The notes under the pieces were generated by a model. The model was not told the origin of the DNA. It searched no databases and worked only from the letters and a program-made list of their open reading frames with translations. This document shows positions 10,814-21,195 of a stretch of DNA of 58,215 nucleotides, piece by piece. The first letter of the stretch is position 1. Each line of letters begins with the position of its first letter. The position numbers were made by a program, and so were the translations under genes. Source of the DNA: Hortaea werneckii (lineage: Eukaryota > Ascomycota > Dothideomycetes > Mycosphaerellales > Teratosphaeriaceae); contig JBAOKB010000026.1 in assembly GCA_037044905.1 (NCBI GenBank), forward strand, positions 1-58,215, written 5' to 3'.

Positions 10814-11290
10814 ACGTATCACGACCCGGAAAAGGTCTCCCGGAATGATATGATATTGCGCGATGGGGACAAAGGACTTTTGGAGGGCAGTCATCTTAGA
10901 TAGCTCTCCAAAAGAAGCAACATTTCGGCCTTTTCCACCAAACCTTCTGAAAACCTACATGTGATCTCCTTCCGTGTCTCTTTCCTTGATCGTCTTGTCG
11001 TCCCTTCCTATTCAAGGGAAACTTTTTTCAATAGCCGTGATCGTGGCCGTGATTCAACGACCATTGAAAGTGCCACTCCAGCCGAACTATTGTAGTTGTC
11101 ACGCTTCAGAGGTCGGATGAGCAACGGGGACTAGCAGTAGACCTCACAACGCCTAAATGGTGATCCTAGACACTCTGCTCTGAGGCCTTGCAGAGGAGTC
11201 GATACTTTTCAACTTCCTGCGTGTCTTGTAATGTCTGTAGATCCAGTGGAGGGGATTTTGAGGCGCAGAAGAGGTGGGGGGAAAAAGAGA

Positions 11291-11323
<33 letters not shown>

Positions 11324-11958
11324 GGGGGGGAAGAAATGGAAAAAGAAATAGAAAAAGAAACCATAAGATGTTCTCCCCAGAGAAGATACCTAGGTATGAA
11401 GGGGAATATGATACACACTCAACCTTCCGTCGTTTCTACAGCTCCTAGTCATCCTGAAAAAGGGAGGAGGAAACATGCTTCCAGCTTGCTTTGCCAAATT
11501 TTCTCATCCTTTCCCTCTTCACCTTCTTAAGGAAATTGTACAATTTCGCAGTTCCATGGGCGAAGAGGGGGGCCGGAAAAAGACCCCTCTTCCCCCCTCC
11601 CCCCTTTTGTCTTCTAATCCATAAACGAGAAATCTACTTTTTCCTTCACCCCCTTCCAGCCCCTATGCTCCGGGCCATCATCCAGATCTTTAGGTCCAAT
11701 ATTCATAATTACTTTCCCCCTCCTTCGCAGTCGCTTGCCTCGCAAGGAGGGGGTAAGGCGGGAGATGGGAATGTTTCCTTCTCCCGCTCACTAATTTAAT
11801 CATCTTAAACGCTTGGCGATCTCTCATCTCTCGCTCTTCCCGTCCATTTGAACAGGGAGACGACGGGGGATTAAGGGCAAACAGGGGAAAAGCCCAGAGA
11901 AACCCCTGAGATCCCGATCTTCCCGCTTTTCCCATTTCGAGAACCGCCATCAAAGAAT
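10814..11958. other. convergent intergenic region with long purine/poly-G tract
   Basis: The 1145 bases between ubiquitin-S31 (+) and AIM24 (-) hold both 3' ends. The centre (about 11260-11370) is almost entirely purine on the + strand and includes the 30-G run. The part after 11500 is pyrimidine-rich with scattered C and T tracts. Open frames here are low-complexity and not believable genes. Confidence 0.65.
11293..11330 (+). repeat. poly-G tract, 30 G then A then 7 G
   Basis: An uninterrupted run of 30 G (11293-11322), one A, then seven G, within a purine-only stretch on the + strand. It lies about 480 bases after the ubiquitin-S31 stop and about 630 before the AIM24 stop, between convergent genes. 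The exact length is likely to vary between reads or strains. Confidence 0.9.
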
Positions 11959-13526
11959 TCACGACGACTTCCCCTCCTGCCCATCCTTCTCCCACCTGAC
12001 CCCCTCACCTTTCTGTCCGACCGTGGCATAACTCAATGTCGTCTCCCTCGCCTTCTCGCTCGGGGCGCCAGGGCCGGGGGTCACAGCATCGTGGACAACA
12101 TCACCACCTGGACTCTTCGTCGTCATAGCAGCTGGTTTGCGATGGAAAGCCGCCGCCGCCGATCCCGCCGGACTATCCGCGATCTCGTTGACGTCGCGGT
12201 TGGAGAGGGAGTCCCGGAGGGAGTTGCCGCGGGATTGCAGGAGGATCTGGGTTGGGCCGGTGAAGTGGAGGAAGAGCTGTTGGGAATTGGGGAGGTTAGC
12301 TGTTGTTTGCTTTTATTGCATAAAATCAAAGGTGAAAAGGGGACAGGGAGGGAGTTAAAAAAAAGGACAAAATAAATAAAATGGAAAGAGCGCCCGAAGT
12401 CGCGATTCCAGAAACCGTGCTCTTTTGTCGTCTTCTGTTGGAGGTTCCCGAGAAGCCTTTTTTGTAAAAAAAAAAAAAAATCCTCCAGTAACGGAAGCGA
12501 AGGTAGGAAGAAAGGAAAGGGGGGAGGAAAAAAAAGAAAAAAACTCACCCTATCCCCCCAAATCGTCCTCCGTGACCACGTGCGCAAAGTAAACGCCACC
12601 CGACTCAACAAGCTCCACGCCACACTCTCCCTCATCACGCGGAAGAACCGGGTATCCGGGATCCAATTCGAAATCGTGGGGATCTGAAGCCGGAAACTCG
12701 TCGCCTTGAACCTATACGGCCTAGGCGACGACGGACCCGCCGTGTACGCGACCACATGGCTCGGGTGCACGATGTATTCCTCCCCTTGCTTGAGGGAGAT
12801 CTGGTGGATGAGGCCTCGGCCGGTCAGGGCGAGGAGGCCGCGGCCGGTGGTGTGGGTTTGGCCCCAGTAGGCGGGGCTCAGGGCGGTGTTGAGCTGGGGT
12901 CGCAGGGAGAGCGAGGGACCCGTCCAGGCTTGCAGCGCGTTGCGCTGGGCGAGGATCCAGTCGACGCGGCCGTCGAGGTGCACGACTACGAGGCTGGTGT
13001 TGGGGGATTTCGGGGCGAGGAGCGCGGTGTAAGGGGTTGTGCTTGTAAGGCGTTGGTAGAGGAAGGGGATGCCGAGGGGTCCGCGGCGGAAGGGCTCGAG
13101 CAGCGAGAGGGTGGAGAGGGCGTTTTCGGGGGACCCGTTGAAGCCGACTAGGGTCCCTTTGCGGGTATAGAGGTTTTGCGAGGCGGCGAGGGAGGCGGAG
13201 AGGAGGCTGGAGTGGGTGCCGAGGACTTCGAAGTGGGCGTCTGGATGGATCAGTCTATGGATGTTCGTTTCTTTGCTCTGCATGGGTGGGTGGGTATGTG
13301 TATAGTATGTTGCTTTCTGAGGCAGGTGTCAAGAATAAGGCGGTACGGGCTACCTACCTGGGGACGCAGGCGTCTGGGTGGCTTCTATGCTTCGCTGGGT
13401 GGGCTCGGTGGAGGTGGGAGTGGCACCGATCTGGACATATCGCTTGCTGGCTCTGCTTAAGGTGGAAGCTGCGCGTGCTTGGTGTCGGCACGTGAGACAG
13501 ACATGCTGCAGCGCCTGGTGGCGCAT
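11959..13526 (-). CDS. AIM24: mitochondrial protein AIM24
   Basis: AIM24 is a mitochondrial inner-membrane protein needed for normal MICOS/cristae organisation in yeast. Three exons on the minus strand, 13526-13358, 13240-12549 and 12276-11959, give 392 aa. Exon 1 encodes an Arg-rich presequence (MRHQALQHVCLTCRHQARAA). The exon 1/2 junction rebuilds the Asp codon of PDAHFEVLG, and the exon 2/3 junction gives TIWGDR-LFLHFTGP, a conserved family block. The core has GTLVGFNG, FLYQRL, VVHLDGRVDW and GRGLLAL blocks as in aspergillus homologues. Intron 2 is 272 nt, long for this window, with a 14-A run on the + strand. It is divergent from ATM1 across 477 bases. The start was chosen by splice logic; using only the middle exon would lose the targeting sequence. 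Confidence 0.9.
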
Positions 13527-14003
13527 GGTGAGGATCGGGCGAGCAGGTGAGAAGAGGAGAGGAAGAGAGCGGCAGGAGTCAGTCAGAGACTACGTATAGT
13601 AGGTACTATGTATGGTCCGTGATGTTTGGGCGCGTTTGCTAGAGCTTCTCAATCGCCCGAGCGAATTGTGCCAATGCCTTCCTGATATGGAACGCGGTGT
13701 ATGCAGGCCGACGTCGCTGGATGCGCTGATGATTGAAGTTGAGAGGGACCTTGATGATCCGATTCTTGTCTAGACGCTCTCTCTGCACACGCCCTTATAT
13801 ACATATTCACCCGCCTATTGATACATAGACTTCTCACATCACTCAGAGCTTAATCGAAAGCAGCGCATACAGGACAAGCTATCTCACCACCTCATTGGAG
13901 CCCGGTGACGACAAACGAGGCACCACATACGCTACCGGATCAGGCTGTGGGAAATTGAAAGAAAGAAGAAGGAAGAAGCAAAAGAAAGCCGAGTGAGGAC
14001 AAG
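13527..14003. promoter_or_regulatory. divergent promoter region AIM24 / ATM1
   Basis: The 477 bases between the start codons of two divergent nuclear genes for mitochondrial inner-membrane proteins must contain both promoters. A CCAAT pentamer occurs near 13670, a possible HAP-complex site. No other gene is seen. Confidence 0.5.
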
Positions 14004-16270
14004 ATGATGACCAGCCGGCTCTGCCTACGGGCAGCAGCTAGGCCGACACCCATCCCCCGTCCAGCGACCTGCATCGGTCTGCGCGCATCGCTCTCAGCTG
14101 CATGGCCTGGCACACGCGTCTTTGCCTCCACACCGCAACATCGCAAGGCCGACAATGCCTCGCGAGTCCAGGTGGTGCAGGGCGAAAAGCATGCCAAGCA
14201 GCTATCCAAAGAAAATGCGAAGCCTGAGTCCATGGACAAGGAACAACCCGCCGAGCCTACCCAGAATGACCCCCTTCTCGCCGAGCAGACCAAGTCCAAC
14301 AAGGAGCAGCGCAAGGCCGATTGGAGGATTATCAAGGACATGAGCCAGTACCTCTGGCCCAAAGATGATATGGGCACGCGCTTGCGGGTCGGGCTGAGTG
14401 TAGCGTTGCTCATAGGCGCAAAGGTGCGCAACACCCTCCTTGCTTCTCCCTTGTCGATAGTAGTGCATCCCCATGTTGATAGTCAAGCTGTACTGTATAG
14501 GTCCTCAACGTCCAAGTCCCCTTCTACTTCAAATCCATCGTCGACAGCATGAACATCGACTTTCACACGCTGGGTGGGACGGCGGCGTCGGTGGCCGGGA
14601 CCGCCATCTTCGCCTATGGCGCCACCCGTATCGGCGCCACCGTCTTTCAGGAGATGCGCAATGCGGTCTTCGCCAGCGTCGCCCAGAAAGCCATCCGTCG
14701 CGTCGCCGCCAACGTCTTCAAACATCTTCTCAACCTCGACCTGTCATTCCATCTGGCCCGACAGACCGGCGGTCTCTCCCGTGCCATCGATCGAGGGACC
14801 AAGGGGATTAGCTTCCTCTTGACCTCCATGGTCTTCCACATCCTCCCCACCGCGCTCGAGATCAGCTTAGTCTGCAGCATCCTTACCTATCAATTCGGCT
14901 GGAAGTTCGCCGTCATCACCGCATCTACTATGGCAGCCTACACCTGGTTCACCATCGCGACGACCGCCTGGCGAACCAAATTCCGAAAAGCCGCCAACGC
15001 CGCCGACAACAAGGGCGCTACCGTGGAGCTGGATAGCTTGATCAACTACGAAGCAGTCAAATACTTCAACAACGAAAAGTACGAGGTCGGCCGCTACGAC
15101 CGCGCACTGAAAGGCTACGAGGACGCGTCGATCAAAGTCGCCACCTCCCTCGCCTACCTGAATTCCGGCCAGAATCTCATTTTCAGCACGGCGCTAACGG
15201 GGATGATGTACCTCGCGGCCCAGGGCGTGGCGACGGGGAACCTCACCGTCGGCGATCTCGTCATGGTCAACCAGCTCGTCTTCCAGCTGTCTGTGCCCCT
15301 GAACTTCCTCGGCAGCGTCTACCGCGAGCTCCGCCAGAGCCTGCTCGACATGGAAACCCTCTTCAACCTCCAGAAGGTCCACGTCAGCGTGCAAGAGAAG
15401 CCCGGCGCACCTCCTCTCGTGCTGAACAGTCCTTCCAAGCAAACCAACGCCAGCAACACCTTCACCAACACAACCGGCGGCGAGATCCGCTTCGAAAACG
15501 TCAGTTTCGCCTACAACCCAGACCGCCCCATCCTCCGGAACCTGAACATGACGATCCCCGCGGGGAAAAAAGTCGCCATCGTGGGCCCATCCGGGTGCGG
15601 CAAATCCACCATCGTGCGCCTCCTCTTCCGCTTCTACGACCCGCAAAGCGGACGCATCACGATCGACGGCCAAGACATCCGGGACGTGTCCCTCTCCTCT
15701 CTCCGCCAAAGCATCGGCGTCGTACCCCAAGACACCCCGCTCTTCAACGACACCATCCTCCACAACATCCGATACGGCCGGATCGACGCCACCGAGTCCG
15801 AAGTCCAGGACGCCGCGCGCCGGGCCAAAGTCGACAGCGTGGTCGCCAAGCTCCCGCAGGGCTACGCCACACAAGTCGGCGAACGAGGGATGATGATCTC
15901 GGGCGGGGAAAAACAACGTCTCGCCATTTCCCGCTTACTCCTCAAGAACCCGCCTTTACTCTTCTTCGACGAAGCGACGTCCGCGCTCGACACGCACACG
16001 GAGCAGGAATTGCTGGGCCATATCAATAGTATCCTGCGGGAGAAGGGACGGACGAGTGTTTTTGTCGCGCATCGACTGCGGACCATCTGGGATAGCGATG
16101 TGATTATTGTGTTGCGGGATGGGGTTGTGGCGGAGCAGGGGACCCATGAGGAGTTGGTGGATAGTGCGGGGATTTATGGGGAGTTGTGGAGTAAGCAGGA
16201 GATGTTGTTTTTGGAGGAGGAGGAGGGGAAGGAGGGGAAGGATGGGAAGGAGGGGAAGGAGGGGAAGTAA
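14004..16270 (+). CDS. ATM1: mitochondrial ABC transporter ATM1
   Basis: ABCB7-type half transporter of the mitochondrial inner membrane that exports a glutathione/sulfur precursor for cytosolic Fe-S assembly. Exons 14004-14423 and 14501-16270 give 729 aa. The splice joins IGAK to VLNVQVPFYFK, the first membrane helix region. A basic presequence precedes residue ~40. The membrane domain (about 110-430) includes the VELDSLINYEAVKYFNNE block diagnostic of the ATM1 group. The nucleotide-binding domain has Walker A GPSGCGKST at ~502, signature SGGEKQ at ~606, Walker B LLFFDEATSALD at ~626, and an H-loop in VFVAHRL. The donor is GTGCGC, weaker than its neighbours. Oddity: after the conserved end comes a GKEGK/GKDGK repeat tail encoded by a purine-only stretch. 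Confidence 0.96.
16216..16268 (+). repeat. short purine repeat encoding ATM1 C-terminal Gly-Lys-Glu tail
   Basis: GAGGAG triplets are followed by tandem copies of a GGGAAGGA-like unit at the end of the ATM1 frame. They give Glu-rich then Gly-Lys-Glu repeats just before the stop. The tail is outside the conserved transporter domains, and copy number may vary. Confidence 0.75.
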
Positions 16271-16695
16271 GTGGGAGGGATGGAAGGTGGGGGGAATGGA
16301 ACAGAGAAAGACGTGGGGAAGTCGATTTGTGGGCAGGTCGGGTTAGATTTGGAGACGGGAAGGGCACGAGGAAAGGACGGGGGGTGGGGTAAGAGGGATG
16401 TCCGGAGGCGCGAGAGAGATGTACTGAAAATTTACTTGAAGAGGGAAGGCGAAAGTAGAAAGGAAGAAAAAGGAGAAAAAAAAAAAAAAGAAGTCTTGTG
16501 TATATATCCCAGGCCCCAGCTCGATCAATCACATTAGAGCAAAGGAACCTCTGATCCTGATTCCTAACACACCTGCTGCTCCAGCTGGCAATCCGTCTTT
16601 CGCTTCTACATCACCTCGACAGCCACACCTTAAAGGGGAAGGGAAAAAAAGCAAAAGGGAAAAGAAAGGACAAAAAAAAAAGGAGGAAAAAGATG

Positions 16696-16737
<42 letters not shown>

Positions 16738-16951
16738 GAAGACTTCCTTCCGAGTGTGAGAAGTATGAGAAAGTGGGAAAGTGATTGATTGTAGGGGGAT
16801 GAAAGAGAGAGAGTGTGAAAGCTAAAAGGTCATTACAATCCCCAAAGAGGTCATGAGAAACTGTATAGCGCTATACTACAACAAGTACAATACACAGAAT
16901 GTACATGCGACAGATCCCGCCCTCCTCATGTCCATATAACACAGATCATTC
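16271..16951. other. convergent intergenic region with second poly-G tract
   Basis: The 681 bases between ATM1 (+) and the CIA84-like gene (-) hold both 3' ends. Most of 16271-16500 and 16620-16740 is purine-only on the + strand, with poly-A runs near 16479-16491 and 16671-16680 and the 39-G run. No gene is supported. Confidence 0.65.
16698..16736 (+). repeat. poly-G tract, 39 G
   Basis: An unbroken run of 39 G within a purine-rich stretch on the + strand, about 430 bases after the ATM1 stop and 215 before the stop of the opposing gene. It is the second such tract in the window and sits, like the first, between convergent genes. Confidence 0.9.
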
Positions 16952-19504
16952 TCAAGGCGTAACAGAGCGATCAATATAAAACGCCCTCGTGCCCGCTTCA
17001 TCCTCCTCGCAACCCAATTTCTCCAGATCCGCCCACTCGCGGGGATACTTCGCCTTCGCCCACGCCTCGACATCGCCCTGCTTATCGAAACCAGGGGCGC
17101 CTGCGAACAGCGAGCCAAGCACAAAGGGATCGACGTCGAGCTCTCGAGTCGCGTCAGCCTCCTCCACCGTCTTACAAGCAGCCGCCACGTTCCCATTCCC
17201 GGCCAACGCCGCGACATACGACGCCCACATCGTCGAGTCGAGATCGACGTTCATCCTGCGTAATTTCTCCCAGATCTCCTTAGCTTTCAGATCGCCGAAG
17301 GGGGACTTCTCGCACGCGCGGAGGGCAATGTGCAAGGAATTATAGCTGGGACCTTCACGACTGGCGACGATGTCGTCCCAGAAGCCGAGGGCCTTGCGGG
17401 GCCGGCTGCAGGCCGTGTAGGCGATGATGAGGGCGTTGCGCAGCGGGGTCGTGAGGTTGATGTTGAAGTCGAGCTTGAGCTGGTTGTGCACGACCTCGAG
17501 GCTTTCCAGGTCGCGCAGGCGCGCGGTGCCGAGGAAGGCCGAGATGTAGGTGTCGATGGTCGGGATCGTGTCGGCGCGCGAGTGCGTGCGCATGTGGTTG
17601 AAGACGTGCACGGCCATGTCGGGGCGTTCGCGGCGGAAGAATGAGCTCATGAGCTCCGTGCGTGGCTCGCGCGGGAGTTCGTCGAAGACGTCCCGGATGA
17701 TGCTGTATGCGTCCCAGGCGCGTGAGGTCGGGGTGTCTAGGTCTAGGCAGTAAGATACGAGGGCATCGCGGATGCTTGTCCGCTCGGTGGAGGAGTAGTG
17801 GTAGGCGTGTGTGTTGAGAAGGTCGATAACGTCGTGGATTTCGTCTCGGTTGAGGTGCAGTAAAGCTAGAGTTGAGGTAGTCAGGGGTTCGAAACGTGCC
17901 TGGCGGTCTGAGAGATCCGCGACGACGTTCATGACAGTGTCAAAGTCATGCCGTTTGCTTGAGGACAGTGCAACAATCAGTCGGTTGACCACAGGCAGAT
18001 CCTCATCTCCAGACAGGTCCATGTACTGAAGGTTCTTGTACGCCGTCAATGCTCCATCAATGTCGTTCACGCTCAGCCTGTAATCCATCTGTAAGACCAA
18101 AGTCTTCGCATCTGGTTCAATGCCTCGTTCGCGTCCTAACGCAATGAAGCGCTCTGCCGTATATGGGTCGTCCTTTGAGATGGCCAGTTCCACCAACCCG
18201 TTGATGGTGGCTGCGTCTGCTGTTCGCCAACTGTCCGGAGGTATACCATCGTTGGAGCTCTCCATAACGTCAAACATACGTCCAACTTCATCCACGCCCT
18301 TTCCTGTACCCGCCGCCCAAACAAAGACAGCGTCCCAAATCGGCTTAGGTGGGTTATCCTGCATTACATCCCGAACGACCTCGTGTCCCAGGTCCAGGTG
18401 CTTAACTTCCCTGCACCATTGGAGCAGCTTGTCAACGACCTGCTTCTGGTTTGAGGAAACAGAACTAAGACCAGATGGCGAGTTCCTGCTTTGATTAAGC
18501 TCAGCAAATGCTAATCGAGTGAAGTCCTTCCAATGCTTTCGCGCACGATCCGCATCACCCTGAACAATAGCCATCTCCACTAAGCATGCGGCTGTGTGAT
18601 AGCTCTCGCGTACGCCTCGATCTTGCATGATAGCAAGAGTGCGCTCCACGCCAGAGCTGTCCCGCATGGAGACGAAGGTCCGCAACGTATGTAACAGAAC
18701 AGGAGTGACTGGATCGCTTGTAGGAGTCTGCCGCTGGTTCATCCCGGATTCTGCAACCTCGCCTTCCTCCTGGTGCTCCTCCGCGTCCAACTCTGAGCTC
18801 ATCGAAGATTTCGGCATAGGGAAGTCGATTGATTGCAGGAGCTCCAAGGCTTTGTTAGGGCTGCCAGCGTAACACCAAATCTTACAGTATGCAGTTGCGG
18901 TCCCGCGAGCTAACATCGCATTGCCAGTCCTGAACATTTCGTAAAGGTATCTCGCCAGCTCCAGATGCGCATCTGACACTTGCCTCGGTGGTCGGCCAAG
19001 GGTGTATGTAAGGGCCTTATAGAACTTGGTTGCGAATACGGGGTCCTGTGATTCCGGAAGGAGAGCTTCAGATCCTTCGCCTACCGATTCAAGGCAATGC
19101 TTCAGGCTCAGCAAGACTAATCTGGCCTGTGTGTCCTCCATTGCCGTCCTCGAGTCCTGTTTGGAATAGATGAAATCCCTCAGTGCCTTCTTGATCTCTT
19201 CCTGAGGAGGCGGACGCGCTCTCATCCTCTGAAGCTTCTCCAGTTCCATCATCTTCTCAATACCAGGATCCATGTCCGCCTCCTTCCGCTCCCTTCTCGG
19301 CTTCCTGAACATGCCCAAGTTGAAGAAGGTCCGCCGCTGGGGCATTCTGATGGCGAATGAATCATTCTGGCGTCTCCGTTGCTGGGGCCCTCCGACGGAG
19401 GCAACTGAGCTGTATGCTTGTCTGCGCAAACATCCTCTGTACACTATCGGTTCATTTGCGAGAAGGCGTCGAAAGACCTGTCGTGTGAGGTGTGACGATG
19501 GCAT
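16952..19504 (-). CDS. pentatricopeptide-type mitochondrial protein, CIA84-like
   Basis: Probable homologue of Neurospora CIA84, a mitochondrial chaperone for assembly of the complex I membrane arm. It is a single frame of 850 aa. The N-terminus is basic and Arg-rich (MPSSHLTRQVFRRLLANEP), fitting a mitochondrial presequence. The body is a long alpha-helical array with degenerate PPR/TPR-like units (for example around ALELLQSIDFP, AERFIALGRERGIEPDAKT, TIDTYISAFLGTARLRD, KALGFWDDIV). The end, FYIDRSVTP, fits my recollection of CIA84 proteins. PPR architecture is clear, but the CIA84 assignment depends on recall and context: the complex I 24-kDa gene lies 1.7 kb away. The gene is divergent from mitoribosomal bS18m across 271 bases. 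The alternative is another organellar PPR protein. Confidence 0.7.
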   Translation of the reverse strand: MPSSHLTRQVFRRLLANEPIVYRGCLRRQAYSSVASVGGPQQRRRQNDSFAIRMPQRRTFFNLGMFRKPRRERKEADMDPGIEKMMELEKLQRMRARPPPQEEIKKALRDFIYSKQDSRTAMEDTQARLVLLSLKHCLESVGEGSEALLPESQDPVFATKFYKALTYTLGRPPRQVSDAHLELARYLYEMFRTGNAMLARGTATAYCKIWCYAGSPNKALELLQSIDFPMPKSSMSSELDAEEHQEEGEVAESGMNQRQTPTSDPVTPVLLHTLRTFVSMRDSSGVERTLAIMQDRGVRESYHTAACLVEMAIVQGDADRARKHWKDFTRLAFAELNQSRNSPSGLSSVSSNQKQVVDKLLQWCREVKHLDLGHEVVRDVMQDNPPKPIWDAVFVWAAGTGKGVDEVGRMFDVMESSNDGIPPDSWRTADAATINGLVELAISKDDPYTAERFIALGRERGIEPDAKTLVLQMDYRLSVNDIDGALTAYKNLQYMDLSGDEDLPVVNRLIVALSSSKRHDFDTVMNVVADLSDRQARFEPLTTSTLALLHLNRDEIHDVIDLLNTHAYHYSSTERTSIRDALVSYCLDLDTPTSRAWDAYSIIRDVFDELPREPRTELMSSFFRRERPDMAVHVFNHMRTHSRADTIPTIDTYISAFLGTARLRDLESLEVVHNQLKLDFNINLTTPLRNALIIAYTACSRPRKALGFWDDIVASREGPSYNSLHIALRACEKSPFGDLKAKEIWEKLRRMNVDLDSTMWASYVAALAGNGNVAAACKTVEEADATRELDVDPFVLGSLFAGAPGFDKQGDVEAWAKAKYPREWADLEKLGCEEDEAGTRAFYIDRSVTP

Positions 19505-19775
19505 CGTGAAGTGGCCGTTCCTGGTGCTGTATTATTTCGCTCGATCAATTCGCCCTCATTGCCGATCACTATAGTTCACGAGAGAAAGTAGGGTTATACA
19601 CAAGATTGCCTCAATAATAATGCCAGCAACCTCGCGAAGTTCACGCTCGCGCGGGACTCGGGAGCTCTCTGACGAAACGAGAGTTTCTGCCAAGGCGGTG
19701 TCTGCAATTGCGGAGGTGGAAGCAACACCTCCGAACTATCGTCTCTACAGATGTGGAGGAGACAGACACGGAAGA
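19505..19775. promoter_or_regulatory. short divergent promoter, CIA84-like / bS18m
   Basis: Only 271 bases separate the start codons of two divergent genes for mitochondrial proteins, so their promoters must overlap or abut. If bS18m starts at an upstream in-frame ATG (19620) the gap shrinks to 115 bases, which is less likely. Confidence 0.5.
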
Positions 19776-20615
19776 ATGTCACAACGCATGTCGACCATGT
19801 CGCTGGAACATTCGTTTCGTCGCTTGGCCTTGAGGCCTAGCTCAATATGCAATCAGTGCCGGAGAACATTTGCAAGCTCAGCGCCCATGGGCCAGCAGCA
19901 ATCCGCGACTGCGGCCTTTCATGGTACGACTTCTCTTAATACATCGTGATGAAGCAAAGCTGATGGCCATGCAGACGTAATCGAACAAGGGCAGAAGACA
20001 GCACAGAATGCTTCACGCCCAGCACCGCAGCGAACCGCCACAGCAGAACCGGCCCGCACCCAACCAATGCACCCATCGACCGCAGCCGCGCCTCCCTCTC
20101 CTGAGGCTCCTGCGGCAGCCACTCGCGCCAACCCGACCGCCTTCGACATAGCCGAACGTACCATCCAAGAGTCTGGCGCTGCTCGCCGTAGAGCGCAAGC
20201 CGAGGAGGCTCTACGCAATTCGTTACGCACCCTCGACCGCAAAGACTACGAGACGATGATGACGCGGAAATGGCGCAGTGGCGATGTCTACGCGCCTCAC
20301 GATCTGACCGGCGTCGAGATGGCCAAATGGAAGAAGCTGCGAAGGAAACCACGACCGCGATCGGGCGATGTGGATGTCATGGACCAGCTCAACATGAACC
20401 CGCTAGACCATTACAAGAACGTCAGTATCATGTCGGAGTACGTGACTGATATGGGGAGGATCCGACACAGCAACGACACGGGTTTGCGACCGGTGAATCA
20501 GAGGAAGATGGCGAAGGCGATTAGGAGGTCGATAGGGGTGGGTTTGATGCCGAGTGTGTACAGGCACCCTGAATTATTGAGAGAGGAGTGGGAGAAGCGG
20601 AGAGGTCAGGGATGA
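19776..20615 (+). CDS. RSM18: mitochondrial small ribosomal subunit protein bS18m (Rsm18)
   Basis: Component of the mitochondrial 37S ribosomal subunit. Exons 19776-19923 and 19975-20615 give 262 aa. The splice (GTACGA...GCAG) rebuilds a Asp codon, joining AAFH to DVIEQG. The N-terminus has a basic mitochondrial presequence (HSFRRLALRPSSICNQCRRTFASS). The S18 domain lies at the C-terminal half: GDVYAPHDL, NPLDHYKNVSIMSEYVTDMGRI, TGLRPVNQRKMAKAIRRSIGVGLMPSVY. The N-terminal half is a fungal extension rich in Ala/Pro. ATGs at 19776, 19788 and 19797 are all in frame, and the exact start is uncertain by up to seven codons. It is divergent from the CIA84-like gene. Confidence 0.88.
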
Positions 20616-21195
20616 GCAAATATAAGCTCTTTCCTTCAGCGTTTCTGTATAATCTGTAAATCTAGCATGTCCATTATGGATTCAGGGAAAGTCTGGTTTC
20701 GAAGCAAGGAAAAATTGAGAACAGGACAGGGAATTCTGCCCTGTTGTTCCAAGCAGATCATAAAGGGTTTCGCATGTTTGGCATCTGGCCCCATAGACTT
20801 GCAAAGACGGTCGCAGACTTTGCAATCTGGGCGTGTGGGATGGTGAGGTCAAGCAGTCAGACGGCGCATGGATTCGAGTGCGCCACATAAATCGCCAAAG
20901 ACTAGTCCGACCACCATCGGTATGACAACATCCCCTCAAGGTTTCCTTATCATGTTACAGAGGTATGACATGACCGAAGCAGTGAACTCTGTTAAGTCCA
21001 TAAAGATCTTGCCATCCGCATTTATGAGATATACTGTAGGAGGTATGTGAATCGCAGTTAGAACCGTGGAGCACAGACCAGCTCGAAAGTTCAGCCAATC
21101 AAAGGTCTTGATGTCAGCGACTCCGAGAGCGTAGATTCGCTTGCGCTCGCAACAGGTACAGTGACTTACCACTTCCTACCACACATACCCTCACA
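20616..21195. other. intergenic, bS18m to complex I 24-kDa subunit
   Basis: A tandem gap of 580 bases with the 3' end of bS18m and the promoter of the NADH dehydrogenase gene. No open frame with believable coding character or RNA gene was recognised. Confidence 0.6.

Noticed and set aside
11188..11530. poly-Gly/poly-Pro open frames over the G tract
   Set aside because: Homopolymer artefact; no start context or neighbouring exon.
12091..12375. plus-strand frames over AIM24
   Set aside because: Shadow of the AIM24 last exon and intron on the opposite strand.
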